The position numbers and the translations under genes were made by a program. From CAMCQY01 sp044370415 (GTDB lineage: Bacteria; Planctomycetota; Planctomycetia; Pirellulales; UBA1268), in the NCBI GenBank assembly GCA_044370415.1, contig JBILVO010000003.1, positions 1 to 64,000 of the forward strand: a DNA stretch of 64,000 nucleotides. The letters run 5' to 3'. The notes under the pieces are model-generated. The model had not been told where the DNA came from. It saw nothing but the letters and a program-made list of their open reading frames with translations, and made no database searches. Of this stretch, positions 1 to 8,450 are shown in pieces; the first letter of the stretch is position 1, and every line of letters starts with the position of its first letter.

Positions 1-155
1 GCCGGGCCCGGCCATCGTGGCCGTCCCGGCTTGGCGAGCGTCCGCTCGCTGGTGCTGACACGGGCCTCCAGCGCCGTGTTCACGCCGGGCACGGCCATCG
101 TGGCCGTCCCGGCTTGGCGAGCGTCCGCTCGCTGGTGCTGACACGGGCCTCCAGC
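1..155. repeat. Tandem repeat, 72-bp unit at 83-bp period
   Basis: Positions 1-72 and 84-155 are almost identical (I see one difference, C versus A at the eighth base), separated by an 11-bp spacer, so the period is 83 bp. The array begins at the window edge and may extend upstream. Each unit holds two perfect small hairpins: GGCCA-TCG-TGGCC, and GCGAGCG-TC-CGCTCGC. No gene lies in 1-284. A TATAAC hexamer at 241-246 could be a -10 box for the peptidase that starts at 285, but I see no convincing -35 element. The function of the repeat is unknown. Confidence 0.85.
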
Positions 156-284
156 CCTGGTGTCTGTTCAGAGCGCATGGTGTCCTGCCGTGCTGGTGTG
201 GTGAAGCCAAGTGTTCTGGGCGGTTTTCGGGCGGGTGCGGTATAACGTCGCCCGTCGTCGTCCCGGTCCTCCGCGGAGCACTCC

Positions 285-1886
285 ATGGCCACGTCCCGCC
301 GCCGTCAGTTCGTTCTCGCTCTCGTCGTCACGGCCGCCGCGTGGACCGCGGGATCCGCCCGCGCCCAGCAGGTCGAGGTGCAGGAGTTCACGCTCGACAA
401 CGGCATGCAGTTTCTGCTCGTGCCGCGCCGCGACCAGCCGAATGTCGTCAGCGCCGGCTGGGTGGCCCGCGTCGGCAGCGTCAACGAGCGGCCGGGCATC
501 ACCGGGATCAGCCACTTCTTCGAGCACATGATGTTCAAGGGCACCGACACGATCGGCACCCGCGACCCGGACCGTGACGCGAAGTACCGGGCCGAGCAGA
601 AGGCGATCCGCGACGAGATCAACCGCATCGTCTGGACCAAGCAGTACCGCCGCTACCGCGACGGCGAGATCGCCGATCCCTGGGATCCGGCCAACGACAC
701 GCAGGAACTGCGGGTGCTCCGCGGCCGGCTCGACGCGCTCATTCGGGCGCAGCAGGGGCGGGGCGAGGGCGGCCCGGGGGCCGCCACGATCGTCAAGGAC
801 GAGTTCGACCAGGTCTACACAAAGGCGGGCGGCAGCGGCATGAACGCCTTCACCAGCCAGGACCTCACCTGCTACTTCATCACCGTGCCCGCCAACAAGC
901 TGGAACTGTGGGCCTGGATGGAGAGCGACCGGCTGCACGACAGCGTGTTTCGCGAGTTCTACTCGGAGCGGGACGTCGTGCACGAGGAGCGGCGGCTCCG
1001 CACCGACAGCACGCCCACGGGCCGCTTTCAGGAGCAGTTCGACGCGATGTTCTGGGAGTCGTGCGGCTACTCGTGGCCGGTCATCGGCTGGCCGAGCGAC
1101 CTGAACAGCTACACGTTCGAGCAGGCGATGGACTACTGGAACATCTACTACCGGCCGGGCAACATCTTCGGCGTGGTGGTCGGAGATTTCGATCCGGCCC
1201 AGGCGAAGGCCTTCATCACGAAGTATTTCTCGCGGCTCGATCCGGGCGAGAAGAAGCCGCCGCCGGTGGTGACGCTGGAGGTGGATCAGATCGCCGAGCA
1301 GCGGATGAACGCCGAAGGGGACGTGCCGCCGGCCGTCGAGGTGCGGTACCACACCGTGCCCGCGGGCCACGCCGACAGCTACCCGCTCGACATGCTCTCG
1401 GAGCTGCTCAACGAGCGGACGGGCCGGCTCTACCGCGGCCTGGTCGAGGGCCGCGGCATCGCCGCCTCCGCCCGCACGGCCTCCGACACGCGGAAGTACG
1501 CCGGGCTCTTCTCGTTCGAGGCCGAGGCCCGCGGCGACGCCAAGCCCGGGCAGCTCGAGCAGGCGTGGTACGAGGAACTGGCGAAGCTGCAGGAGGCGGA
1601 GGTGCCGGAGCGTGAGCTGCGGAAGGTGAAGAACCGGGTGGCGGCCGGCAACTACCGCCGCCTCGAGAACAACATGTCGCTCCTTGTGCAGCTGGCCTTC
1701 TACGAGACGCTCCTCGACTGGCGGGAGATCAACGAGGCCCCGAAGAAGTACGAGGCGGTCACGGCCGCCGATATCCGGCGTGTGGCGAACACCTATTTCA
1801 AGCCGGCCAATCGCAGCGTGGCGACCTACACGCGAGTGGCGGCACAGCAGCAGGCGAACGAGCAGGAAAAGGCGGTGGTTCGATGA
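285..1886 (+). CDS. M16 family zinc metallopeptidase (active subunit), secreted
   Basis: Pitrilysin/insulinase-type peptidase of 533 residues. Residues 1-28 look like a signal peptide ending in an Ala-rich A-X-A site before Gln-Gln, so it probably acts in the periplasm. The inverted zinc motif HxxEH is H77-F-F-E80-H81, followed by the usual M-F-K-G-T. A V-H-E-E-R-R motif, common after the metal-binding helix, lies further on. Roughly residues 90-175 form a charged, probably helical insertion between the HxxEH helix and the N-A-F-T strand; this is longer than in typical M16B enzymes. GGAG at 275-278 sits 6 nt before ATG. The stop overlaps the start of the next M16 gene (ATGA), as in other two-gene M16B systems where one subunit is catalytic and the other is not. 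The substrate is unknown. Confidence 0.93.
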   Translation: MATSRRRQFVLALVVTAAAWTAGSARAQQVEVQEFTLDNGMQFLLVPRRDQPNVVSAGWVARVGSVNERPGITGISHFFEHMMFKGTDTIGTRDPDRDAKYRAEQKAIRDEINRIVWTKQYRRYRDGEIADPWDPANDTQELRVLRGRLDALIRAQQGRGEGGPGAATIVKDEFDQVYTKAGGSGMNAFTSQDLTCYFITVPANKLELWAWMESDRLHDSVFREFYSERDVVHEERRLRTDSTPTGRFQEQFDAMFWESCGYSWPVIGWPSDLNSYTFEQAMDYWNIYYRPGNIFGVVVGDFDPAQAKAFITKYFSRLDPGEKKPPPVVTLEVDQIAEQRMNAEGDVPPAVEVRYHTVPAGHADSYPLDMLSELLNERTGRLYRGLVEGRGIAASARTASDTRKYAGLFSFEAEARGDAKPGQLEQAWYEELAKLQEAEVPERELRKVKNRVAAGNYRRLENNMSLLVQLAFYETLLDWREINEAPKKYEAVTAADIRRVANTYFKPANRSVATYTRVAAQQQANEQEKAVVR

Positions 1887-3436
1887 ACGTGCGCACCAAC
1901 GTGATCGTGAGGGGAATCCTGAGTGGCGTGGCGGGCGGTCTGGCATGCCTCGCGCCGACGGACCTGGCCCACGGCCAGGCGGCGCAGCCCGGGGCCGCCA
2001 AGGCTGTGGTCGCGGGGATCCCTGCGCGTCCGGAGGAGATCGCGTTCGCGCCGCTGGCCTTCGAGCCGCCCGATGCCGCGACGTTCCGCCGCGTGCTCCC
2101 CGACGGCACCGTGGTGTTTCTGGCGCCGTCGCGGGAATTTCCGCTCGTCAATCTCTCGATCACGTTCAAGGGGGGCGCGTCGCTCGATCCCGCCGACGTG
2201 CCCGGCCTCGCCTCGATGACGGCCCGGATGGTCCGCGAGGGGGGCGCGGCGACGATGCCGCCCGCCGAGCTCGACGAGCAGCTCGACTTCCTGGCGACGG
2301 AGGTGGGCGTGGCGGCGAACGACACGTTCACCACCGCCACGATGAACTGCCTGAAGAGCAACTTCGACGAGAGCCTGAAGCTCTTCCTCGGGATGCTGCG
2401 GACGCCCGCCTTCGACGCCGGCCGGCTGGAGACGGCCAAGGCCCGCGTGCTCGAGTCGCTCAAGCAGCGGAACGACGATGCCTCGTCGATCCTCTCCCGC
2501 GAATGGAAGCGGCTCGTCTACGGCCCGTCCCACTTCGAGGCCTCCGAGCCGACCGACAAGACGGTGGCGGCCATCACGCGGGAGCGGCTGGTGGAACTGC
2601 ACCGCCGGATCTTCCACCCGGGCAACATGATCGTGTCGGTCTCGGGCGACTTCGACGAGCAGGAGATGCTCGCCAAGCTCGCGAAGGCGTTCGCGGGCTG
2701 GGAGCGCGGCGCTGCGGCGCCCGACCCGGTCGCCCCCACGGCCGTGCTCGAGCCGGGCCTCTACCACGTGCCGAAGGACATCCCGCAGGGCAAGGTCGTG
2801 ATGGGAAGCCGCGCGATCGCCCGCGACGACCCCGACGCGATCCCCTTCCTGCTGCTCAACGAGATCCTCGGGGCGGGCGGATTCACGAGCCGGCTCATGC
2901 AGCAGGTTCGCAGCAACGAGGGCCTCGCCTATTCGGTGCGGTCGTCCCTCACGCCGCGGGTGGCCTATCCGGGCGATTTCCGGGCGGGCTTCGAAAGCAA
3001 GAACCCGACGGTGGCCCTGGCGGCGAAAATCGTGATGGAGCAGATCGCGAAGATGCGGGATGAGCTCGTCACCGAAGAAGAGCTGGAGACGGCCCGCCTG
3101 AACCTGATCGAGACCTTTCCGCGTCAGTTCGAGAGCCGGCCGCAATTGCTGCGGGTGTTCGTCAACGACGAGTGGACGAAGCGACCGAAGGACTTCTGGA
3201 AGACGTTCCGCGACAAGGTCCGCCGCGTGACCCGCGAGGATCTGCAGCGGGTGGCCCGCAAGCACCTCGATCCGGCGAAGATGGCGATCCTCGTGGTGGG
3301 CGACTGGGACAAGATCGCCCCCGGCGACCTGGAGAAGCGGGCCAGCATGAACGACTTCTTCGGCGGGAAGGTGAAGCACTTGCCGCTGCGGGATCCGCTG
3401 ACGCTCGCGCCGCTGCCGGAGGGGGCGAAAAAGTGA
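1883..3436 (+). CDS. M16 family peptidase-like protein, non-catalytic partner subunit
   Basis: Second M16 family protein, 517 residues, with an N-terminal signal peptide-like stretch. At the place of the zinc motif it reads P-G-L-A-S-M-T-A-R-M, so HxxEH is missing and the protein should be inactive by itself. The C-terminal half keeps the family's substrate-binding strand (S-N-E-G-L-A-Y-S-V). By analogy with mitochondrial processing peptidase and bacterial M16B pairs, it probably forms a heterodimer with the product of the upstream gene, with which it shares a 4-nt ATGA overlap and so is likely translationally coupled. Assignment to the family is firm; the partnership is inferred from gene order and the missing motif. 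Confidence 0.9.
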   Translation: MNVRTNVIVRGILSGVAGGLACLAPTDLAHGQAAQPGAAKAVVAGIPARPEEIAFAPLAFEPPDAATFRRVLPDGTVVFLAPSREFPLVNLSITFKGGASLDPADVPGLASMTARMVREGGAATMPPAELDEQLDFLATEVGVAANDTFTTATMNCLKSNFDESLKLFLGMLRTPAFDAGRLETAKARVLESLKQRNDDASSILSREWKRLVYGPSHFEASEPTDKTVAAITRERLVELHRRIFHPGNMIVSVSGDFDEQEMLAKLAKAFAGWERGAAAPDPVAPTAVLEPGLYHVPKDIPQGKVVMGSRAIARDDPDAIPFLLLNEILGAGGFTSRLMQQVRSNEGLAYSVRSSLTPRVAYPGDFRAGFESKNPTVALAAKIVMEQIAKMRDELVTEEELETARLNLIETFPRQFESRPQLLRVFVNDEWTKRPKDFWKTFRDKVRRVTREDLQRVARKHLDPAKMAILVVGDWDKIAPGDLEKRASMNDFFGGKVKHLPLRDPLTLAPLPEGAKK

Positions 3437-3933
3437 GCCTCGGCAATCGCTGGTGCGGGCCGGGGCTGGCCCTGCCATCTCGCCGGACGTTCGCTGCGTC
3501 GACCAATCCGCCCGTGGCGGATCGGCGCCCGCTGGCCTCCGTTCACTCCGTGCTGGCTGCGTTTCGCCATCTTGGCTGCGCTTGCCAGCACGGCCGGCTC
3601 CATTGGCAGGGCCAAGCCCTCGCGTTTGCGCTGCGTTGCGCCTTGCCGGTGATGGTGGTGGGGCACGCTGCCTTCGCGCAGCCGCCGTCGCGGCTCGCCC
3701 AGGTGCCGGCCGTGCCGATGCCCGAGGTCGAGTTCGTGGAGTCTGCGCCGCCCGACGCCGCGATTCCAGCGCGGAACACGGGGCCCCAGGCCATGGCCCG
3801 CTCGCGGTACCGCCGCGGTCGCCACGGCACGACGCGGATCATCCGCCGCACGCCCGCCGTGATGCGGGAGGACGCCGCCCGCGTGAAGCGGGGGGATCTC
3901 TTCAGCACCTGGTCGAACGAATACCTCGAATGA
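3433..3933 (+). CDS. Small secreted hypothetical protein whose 5' end carries the structured repeat
   Basis: An open frame of 166 codons starts at a GTG that overlaps the M16 stop codon (GTGA at 3433-3436), which suggests translational coupling. Codons about 10-62 are made of repeat element copy A (3462-3619). After this the frame encodes a hydrophobic stretch ending A-F-A-Q (signal peptide-like), a Pro/Val-rich segment, a basic Arg-rich segment and the end S-T-W-S-N-E-Y-L-E. An ATG at 3652 gives a 93-residue version whose signal sequence would be too short. The true start is uncertain: the repeat may have landed on the original 5' end. I recognise no family. A small secreted protein coded with its M16 and YHYH neighbours is the most that can be said. 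Confidence 0.45.
   Translation: MSLGNRWCGPGLALPSRRTFAASTNPPVADRRPLASVHSVLAAFRHLGCACQHGRLHWQGQALAFALRCALPVMVVGHAAFAQPPSRLAQVPAVPMPEVEFVESAPPDAAIPARNTGPQAMARSRYRRGRHGTTRIIRRTPAVMREDAARVKRGDLFSTWSNEYLE
3462..3619. repeat. Structured dispersed element, copy A
   Basis: Shares the core CGCCGGACGTTCGCT (3481-3495) and a distal block (CGCCATC, TGGCTGCGCTTG, CAGC, CCGGCT) with copies at 8103-8234 and 18987-19114. The ends are complementary (GGGGCT.GGCCCTGCCA at 3462-3477 with TGGCAGGGCC-AAGCCC at 3604-3619). Internal stems are 3506-3512/3516-3522 (ATCCGCC-CGT-GGCGGAT) and 3548-3557/3584-3593 (CCGTGCTGGC with GCCAGCACGG). The stem sequences differ from those of the other copies while pairing is kept. 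This copy lies inside the open frame that follows the M16 gene. Confidence 0.85.
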
Positions 3934-4019
3934 GCGGCGGGCCGGAGGCCCACTCCCGGAGTGGTCGCGACTTTCCGGCGGCTGGGCCGTTGGATGCGCT
4001 CCCCAGGGAACATGCCCTC

Positions 4020-5018
4020 ATGCTGGCTCCCGCGTTCCCTTCCATGCCTGCGCCCGGCCGCCGTCTGTCGTCGTTTCGGTCGCTCGTGTCGGCCGCGATC
4101 GCGGTCGTGTTGCTCCTGCCGGTACTGGCGGCTCTGGCATTGGCTGATGACACGTCGGCCGGCCGGCCGATCAGCGGCCGCTGGTCGGTCCGTGAGGGCG
4201 ATGGCAAGGCGGTCTATCTGTTCCGCGACGGGGGCGTCGACGGCGACCGGCAGGTCGACCTCTTCTCCTACCACATGCGGGATTCCAACAAGGACGGCAT
4301 CGACGAGGTGCGGCTCTCGCACGACCGCGACCACCTCGTGATCGAGAGCCAGGGCTATCCCAACCACCCCACGGCGATCTTCCCCAACAGCGGCAACCCC
4401 AACACGATCCGTGTGCAGGAGTTCACGTTCCGCCTGCCGCTGGTGCCGCAGCGGTCCGACCGGATCACGCGGCTGCCGATGGGGCCCATCGGCGTGGCGC
4501 TCAACGGCGTCGTGTTCTTCAATCCGTTCGAGCAGGGGGGCATGAACGCCGTCGAGGGCTATTCGGAGGTATGGCTCGACAGCTGCTGCGGCCATCCGGA
4601 GCAGACAGGCATGTACCACTACCACAAGTATCCCGCCTGCGTGAAAAGCCCGTTTCCAGACGACGGTAGGCAGCACTCGCCGGCGATCGGCTTCGCCTTC
4701 GACGGCTATCCGATCCGTGGGCCGTACGAGGCCGATGGGCTGATGGCCAAGGACATCGAGGGGGCTCTCGCCGGCCCGCTGGCCGCTGCCGACGGCCGCG
4801 GCCGGAGCGTTCCTGCCGAGAAACCCTCCTGGGTGCAGGTCGGGCCCTACGAGGCGGTGGCGGTCGAACGGCAGGGCACCGTCGTGAAAGCCATGCTCGA
4901 CGTCCCCGCAGACGCCACGCTCGGCGTGCTGCTCGACTGCCATCTGGAGTTCGGTGCCGGGGCGGGGCCGGGCCACCGCGTGCTCAAGAAAAACGACGCA
5001 CTGAGGGTGACTGAATGA
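4020..5018 (+). CDS. YHYH domain secreted protein
   Basis: A 332-residue protein with an N-terminal signal segment (long Leu/Val/Ala run before A-L-A-D-D) followed by a YHYH domain: the name motif Y-H-Y-H-K starts at residue 199 after a C-C-G-H-P stretch, and a F-D-G-Y-P-I-R-G-P-Y motif follows at about residue 224, both typical of the family. Its biochemical role is not established. The open frame extends upstream to 3453, but that part crosses the repeat element and has no coding character. ATG 4020 has AGGGAA at 4005-4010 and fits the signal peptide; ATG 4044 is the alternative. The stop overlaps the start of the following PQQ-propeller gene by 4 nt, so the two are probably co-translated. 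Confidence 0.85.
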   Translation: MLAPAFPSMPAPGRRLSSFRSLVSAAIAVVLLLPVLAALALADDTSAGRPISGRWSVREGDGKAVYLFRDGGVDGDRQVDLFSYHMRDSNKDGIDEVRLSHDRDHLVIESQGYPNHPTAIFPNSGNPNTIRVQEFTFRLPLVPQRSDRITRLPMGPIGVALNGVVFFNPFEQGGMNAVEGYSEVWLDSCCGHPEQTGMYHYHKYPACVKSPFPDDGRQHSPAIGFAFDGYPIRGPYEADGLMAKDIEGALAGPLAAADGRGRSVPAEKPSWVQVGPYEAVAVERQGTVVKAMLDVPADATLGVLLDCHLEFGAGAGPGHRVLKKNDALRVTE

Positions 5019-6364
5019 ATGCGACCGGAATGCATGTGGCCAGATCGCAGCGGAGCACGCGGGCGATCGTGCAGCGGGTGTGGCTGGCAATTGCAGCAGC
5101 GCTCCTTGGCGGCGCGGCGACCGCCGCCGACTGGCCGCAGTTTCGCGGTCCGGGCGGGGCTGGAGCCGGCACGTCGGCGGTGCCGCTCACCTGGAGCGAC
5201 ACCGAGAACCTGCGGTGGAAGACGCCGCTGCCGGGGGCCGGCTCGTCGAGCCCGGTCGTGCTCGGCGACGACATCTTCGTGACCTGCTACTCGGGTGTGG
5301 GCGCCGGGCAGCAGGGCACGGCGAAGCTCGTGCGGCATCTGGTCTGCGTCAGCCGGGCCGACGGCCGCGTGAAGTGGCAACGCGACGTTCCCGGCGAGGG
5401 ACCGGAGGACGCCTACGAGGGCTTCCTGACGGAGCACGGCTATGCCAGCAGCACGCCCGCGACCGACGGCGAGGTGGTGATCGCCTTCTTCGGCAAGAGC
5501 GGCGTCATCGCCTTCGACATGGCGGGGAAGGAGCTGTGGCGGGCGGTGGTCGGCAAGGAGTCGAGCAATCGACGCTGGGGCTCGGCCGCGAGCCCGGTGA
5601 TCCTCGGCGACACGGTCGTCGTCAACGCGTCGGAGGAGAGCCAGTCGATCCGCGGGCTCGATCGCAAGACGGGCCGCGAGCTCTGGAAGGCGGAGGCCGC
5701 GGCGCTCGAACTGGCCTACGGCACTCCTGGCGTCGTCACTCGCGACGACGCCGGCAAGGAGATCGTGATCGCCGTGCCGGGAGAGGTGTGGGGTCTCGAT
5801 CCGGCCACGGGCAAACTCCGCTGGCACGCGGAGATGGGGCTCACCGGCAACGTGTCGCCGAGCGTGATCGTGGACGGCACGACGCTCTACGTCTTCGGAG
5901 GCTTTCGCTCGTCGGGCTCGCTGGCACTGCGGGCCGGCGGCCGCGGCGACGTCACGAAATCGCACACGCTCTGGACCAGCCGCAACAGCTCTTACGTTGC
6001 CACGCCGCTCCTGCACGACGGGCACCTCTACTGGATCGACGACCGCGGCCAGGCCTTCTGCGCGTCGGCGAAGACGGGGGAGCTCGTCTATCGCGAGCGG
6101 GTTGAGGGCATGGCCTCGGGCGGCCGCCCGGTCTACGCCTCGCCCGTGCTCTCCGAAGGCCGGATCTACGTCGTCAGCCGCTGGAGCGGCACGTTCGTGC
6201 TGCCGGCGGCCCCGCGCTACGAGATCCTGGCCCGCAACACGTTCGCGGCGGACGACAGCGATTCGAGCGGCACGCCCGCGATCGCCGACGGCCAGCTCTT
6301 CCTGCGTTCGGGCCGGTTTCTTTATTGTGTCGGGACCGAAACCTCCGGCACGAGCCGCCGTTGA
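5015..6364 (+). CDS. PQQ-like beta-propeller secreted protein
   Basis: A 449-residue protein with a signal peptide ending G-G-A-A-T-A-A-D, followed by W-P-Q-F-R-G-P, the usual opening of planctomycete outer-membrane-assembly-like (BamB/PQQ_2) propellers. Repeats of the type G-x-x-x-A-x-D-x-x-T-G-x-x-x-W are visible (for example L-D-R-K-T-G-R-E-L-W and L-D-P-A-T-G-K-L-R-W). There are no obvious quinoprotein dehydrogenase catalytic residues, so a structural or binding role is as likely as an enzymatic one. The start codon overlaps the stop of the YHYH gene (ATGA), placing both in one operon. Confidence 0.88.
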   Translation: MNATGMHVARSQRSTRAIVQRVWLAIAAALLGGAATAADWPQFRGPGGAGAGTSAVPLTWSDTENLRWKTPLPGAGSSSPVVLGDDIFVTCYSGVGAGQQGTAKLVRHLVCVSRADGRVKWQRDVPGEGPEDAYEGFLTEHGYASSTPATDGEVVIAFFGKSGVIAFDMAGKELWRAVVGKESSNRRWGSAASPVILGDTVVVNASEESQSIRGLDRKTGRELWKAEAAALELAYGTPGVVTRDDAGKEIVIAVPGEVWGLDPATGKLRWHAEMGLTGNVSPSVIVDGTTLYVFGGFRSSGSLALRAGGRGDVTKSHTLWTSRNSSYVATPLLHDGHLYWIDDRGQAFCASAKTGELVYRERVEGMASGGRPVYASPVLSEGRIYVVSRWSGTFVLPAAPRYEILARNTFAADDSDSSGTPAIADGQLFLRSGRFLYCVGTETSGTSRR

Positions 6365-6446
6365 ATCGGCAGGACGGCTGGCCGGCAACGGCTGCCCGAC
6401 CGCATCGTTTGCGAGTTCTGTCCGCAATCACTCCGAGGATCATTCG

Positions 6447-6944
6447 ATGAACCGAGGCCGACTCTGGGGCAGCCTTCGCTCGAAGCAGGTGGCTCCTGTC
6501 GTGACGCTGCTGGTGGCGATCTCGCTGGCGGCGGCCGCGTTGGCGCAGCCGCCCGGACGGCCCGAGGGAGGCGGTCCAGGGCGGAGCGGCCCTGGTGGAG
6601 CAGGTGGGCAGGGTGGTGGTTCAGGTGGTCCGGGCCGCGGCGGCCCGGGTGGGCACGGTGGGCAGGGCGGTCCTGGCGGGCCGCCCTCGCCGGAGCGGTT
6701 CATCGAGCACGCGATGAGCTTCGACGCCGATGGTGATGGCAAGCTCGACCGCGCCGAACTCACGAAGTTCGCGGAGGACATTCAGCGGATGCGCGGCGGC
6801 CGTGGCGGGCCTGGTGGACAGGGCGGCGGCCCCGGCGGGCCGGGTGGCCGCGGCGGACCGGGTGCCGGTGGCAGTGGTGGGCCGGGAGGCCCAGGCGGCG
6901 CTGGTGGCGGCGAGCGGCCGCAACGGCCGCAGCGGCCCGAGTAG
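6447..6944 (+). CDS. Gly/Pro-rich secreted protein with one EF-hand
   Basis: A 165-residue protein: signal peptide (about residues 1-33, ending A-A-L-A-Q), a low-complexity G-G-P-G/G-Q-G-G region, one calcium-binding EF-hand loop D-A-D-G-D-G-K-L-D-R-A-E at about residue 92, and a second G-G-P-G-rich tail. The EF-hand loop has all the expected acidic and Gly positions. Proteins of this composition are common in planctomycetes, but their role is not known. GAGG at 6434-6437 supports the ATG at 6447; the open frame extends further upstream only because the PQQ gene lies in another frame. An open paired EF-hand is missing, so any calcium binding may be weak. Confidence 0.72.
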   Translation: MNRGRLWGSLRSKQVAPVVTLLVAISLAAAALAQPPGRPEGGGPGRSGPGGAGGQGGGSGGPGRGGPGGHGGQGGPGGPPSPERFIEHAMSFDADGDGKLDRAELTKFAEDIQRMRGGRGGPGGQGGGPGGPGGRGGPGAGGSGGPGGPGGAGGGERPQRPQRPE

Positions 6945-6992
6945 CGGGGCTGGCGTCGTGCGGCCGGAGGGGCAGGGTATGCTCTGGCGACC

Positions 6993-8063
6993 ATGCCCAT
7001 CGCGCTCCCCGCACGTCCCGCCGAAGCCCATGCGCTCGACGTCGCGCTGACGTTCGCTGCCGCGTCTGCCGACGTGCCGCGAGTGCTCTGCACCACGGTG
7101 GGCCGCGGGCAGGCGGCCTTCGAACTGGCCGCGGCACATCCGTCGGCCGTCGTGACAGCCTGGTTTCTCGACCTCTTCCAGCACGACGCGGCCCGCGATT
7201 CCTGGGAGTCGCCGCCCCCTGGCCTCGCGGCCGTCTGCGCCGCAGATCCGCCTGAGGGGCCGTACGACCTCGCCGTCGTGCCGCTCTCCAAGGGAGGCGA
7301 GGCCGAGCTCTCCCGCGACATTCTCCAAGCGGCGCTCGCGCGGCTGTCGATCGGCGGCAGGCTCGTGGCGGCGATCGATAATCCGCACGACAACTGGCTC
7401 CGCGAGCAGCTGGCGGAGACGGGAGAGACCGTCCGCGTCCGGCCGGCGACGGCCGACGGGCAGGAGACGATCGCCTACGTCGTGGAGAAGACCCGCGAGC
7501 TCGCCAAAGTGCGAGACTTCTCCTGCGAGTTTGTCTTCCGCGACCGCGACCGGCTGCTCACGGCCATCACGCGGCCGGGCGTGTTCGCCCACCGACGGAT
7601 CGATCCCGGCGCACGGCATCTGCTCAACGCCGTGGACGTGGCGCCGGGCACCCGCGTGGTCGACATCGGCTGCGGCTCGGGCTGCGTGGCGCTGGGCATC
7701 GCGGCCCGCGATCCGAGCATTCACGTCCACGCCCTCGACGCCTCCGCCCGCGCCGTCGCGTGCACGCGGCTGGGGGCCGACCGCAACGCGCTCGAGAATC
7801 TCACGGTGGCGCTCGAGGCCGGCGGCGGCGTTCCGGAGCCCGGCACGTACGACCTCGCCCTGGCGAACCCACCCTACTACGGCGACTTCCGCATCGCCGA
7901 GCTCTTCGTGGAGGCGGCGCGGGCGGCGCTCGCCCCGGGGGGCACGCTGCTCGTGGTGACGAAGCAGCCCGGCTGGTACCTGGAGACCCTGCCGAATTCC
8001 TGGCGGGACGTGGCCCGCGAGATCGTGAAGAACTACCACCTCATCGAGGCGGTGCGGGAGTGA
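6993..8063 (+). CDS. RsmC/RlmG-like class I SAM-dependent methyltransferase
   Basis: A 356-residue protein with the two-lobed plan of RsmC-type rRNA guanine-N2 methyltransferases: an N-terminal degenerate Rossmann-like domain (about 1-165) and a C-terminal catalytic MTS domain. The SAM-binding motif is D-I-G-C-G-S-G at about residues 224-230 and the catalytic motif IV is N-P-P-Y-Y at about 292-296, which is typical of N-methylation of exocyclic amino groups. Likely target is 16S or 23S rRNA guanine, but the exact site cannot be read from sequence. It stands 48 bp downstream of the EF-hand gene and may share its transcript. Confidence 0.85.
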   Translation: MPIALPARPAEAHALDVALTFAAASADVPRVLCTTVGRGQAAFELAAAHPSAVVTAWFLDLFQHDAARDSWESPPPGLAAVCAADPPEGPYDLAVVPLSKGGEAELSRDILQAALARLSIGGRLVAAIDNPHDNWLREQLAETGETVRVRPATADGQETIAYVVEKTRELAKVRDFSCEFVFRDRDRLLTAITRPGVFAHRRIDPGARHLLNAVDVAPGTRVVDIGCGSGCVALGIAARDPSIHVHALDASARAVACTRLGADRNALENLTVALEAGGGVPEPGTYDLALANPPYYGDFRIAELFVEAARAALAPGGTLLVVTKQPGWYLETLPNSWRDVAREIVKNYHLIEAVRE

Positions 8064-8102
8064 CGGCGCGATGGTGCCGTGCGGCAATCTGCCCGGGGTG
8101 CC

Positions 8103-8234
8103 GGGGCTGCCCGTGCCCCATCGCCGGACGTTCGCTGCGGCCATCCTGGCCTCCGCTCTCTCGAAGCTGACTACGCTCCGCCATCCATGGCTGCGCTTGT
8201 CAGCTACGCCGGCTCCCGGGGCACGGGCAGCCCC
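8103..8234. repeat. Structured dispersed element, copy B, with perfect 17-bp terminal inverted repeats
   Basis: A 132-bp element bounded by GGGGCTGCCCGTGCCCC (8103-8119) and its exact reverse complement (8218-8234). Core CGCCGGACGTTCGCT is at 8122-8136. Internal stems: GGCCA-TCC-TGGCC (8139-8151) and AGCTGAC/GTCAGCT (8165-8171/8199-8205). It lies between convergent genes (methyltransferase ends 8063, decarboxylase ends 8451). A further hairpin CGCGAA..TTCGCG (8236-8256) follows directly. No transposase gene is present. Confidence 0.88.
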
Positions 8235-8450
8235 TCGCGAAAGCTGATGCTTCGCGCCTTCAGCACTCCGTCACTCCCGATGCAGAGGAGTGGGTTGGAG
8301 ACACGCGCAGGAGCCGGTGAACTTTGACTGGAAGAGTTGGCGCACCACGCCTGTGGAGGTTGCAACGTCAAAGTCCGCCGGCGACGAGCATGTCGCAGAC
8401 CCACGAACCAATGCGGTCTGCTGCAGGCTGCGTGGAGAGTCGGCCGCGCG
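8235..8450. other. Intergenic remainder between convergent genes
   Basis: No credible gene. It contains the hairpin just after repeat copy B (8236-8256) and an inverted repeat ACTTTGAC (8321-8328) / GTCAAAGT (8367-8374) with 38 nt between the arms. There is no T-tract, so this is not a clear intrinsic terminator. Confidence 0.5.

Noticed and set aside
168..1946. Minus-strand open frame of 592 codons over the first M16 gene
   Set aside because: Antisense shadow of a gene with an intact HxxEH motif and signal peptide.
3453..4019. N-terminal extension of the YHYH protein to 3453
   Set aside because: The extension reads through the repeat element and has no signal peptide; ATG 4020 gives a normal secreted protein with an RBS.
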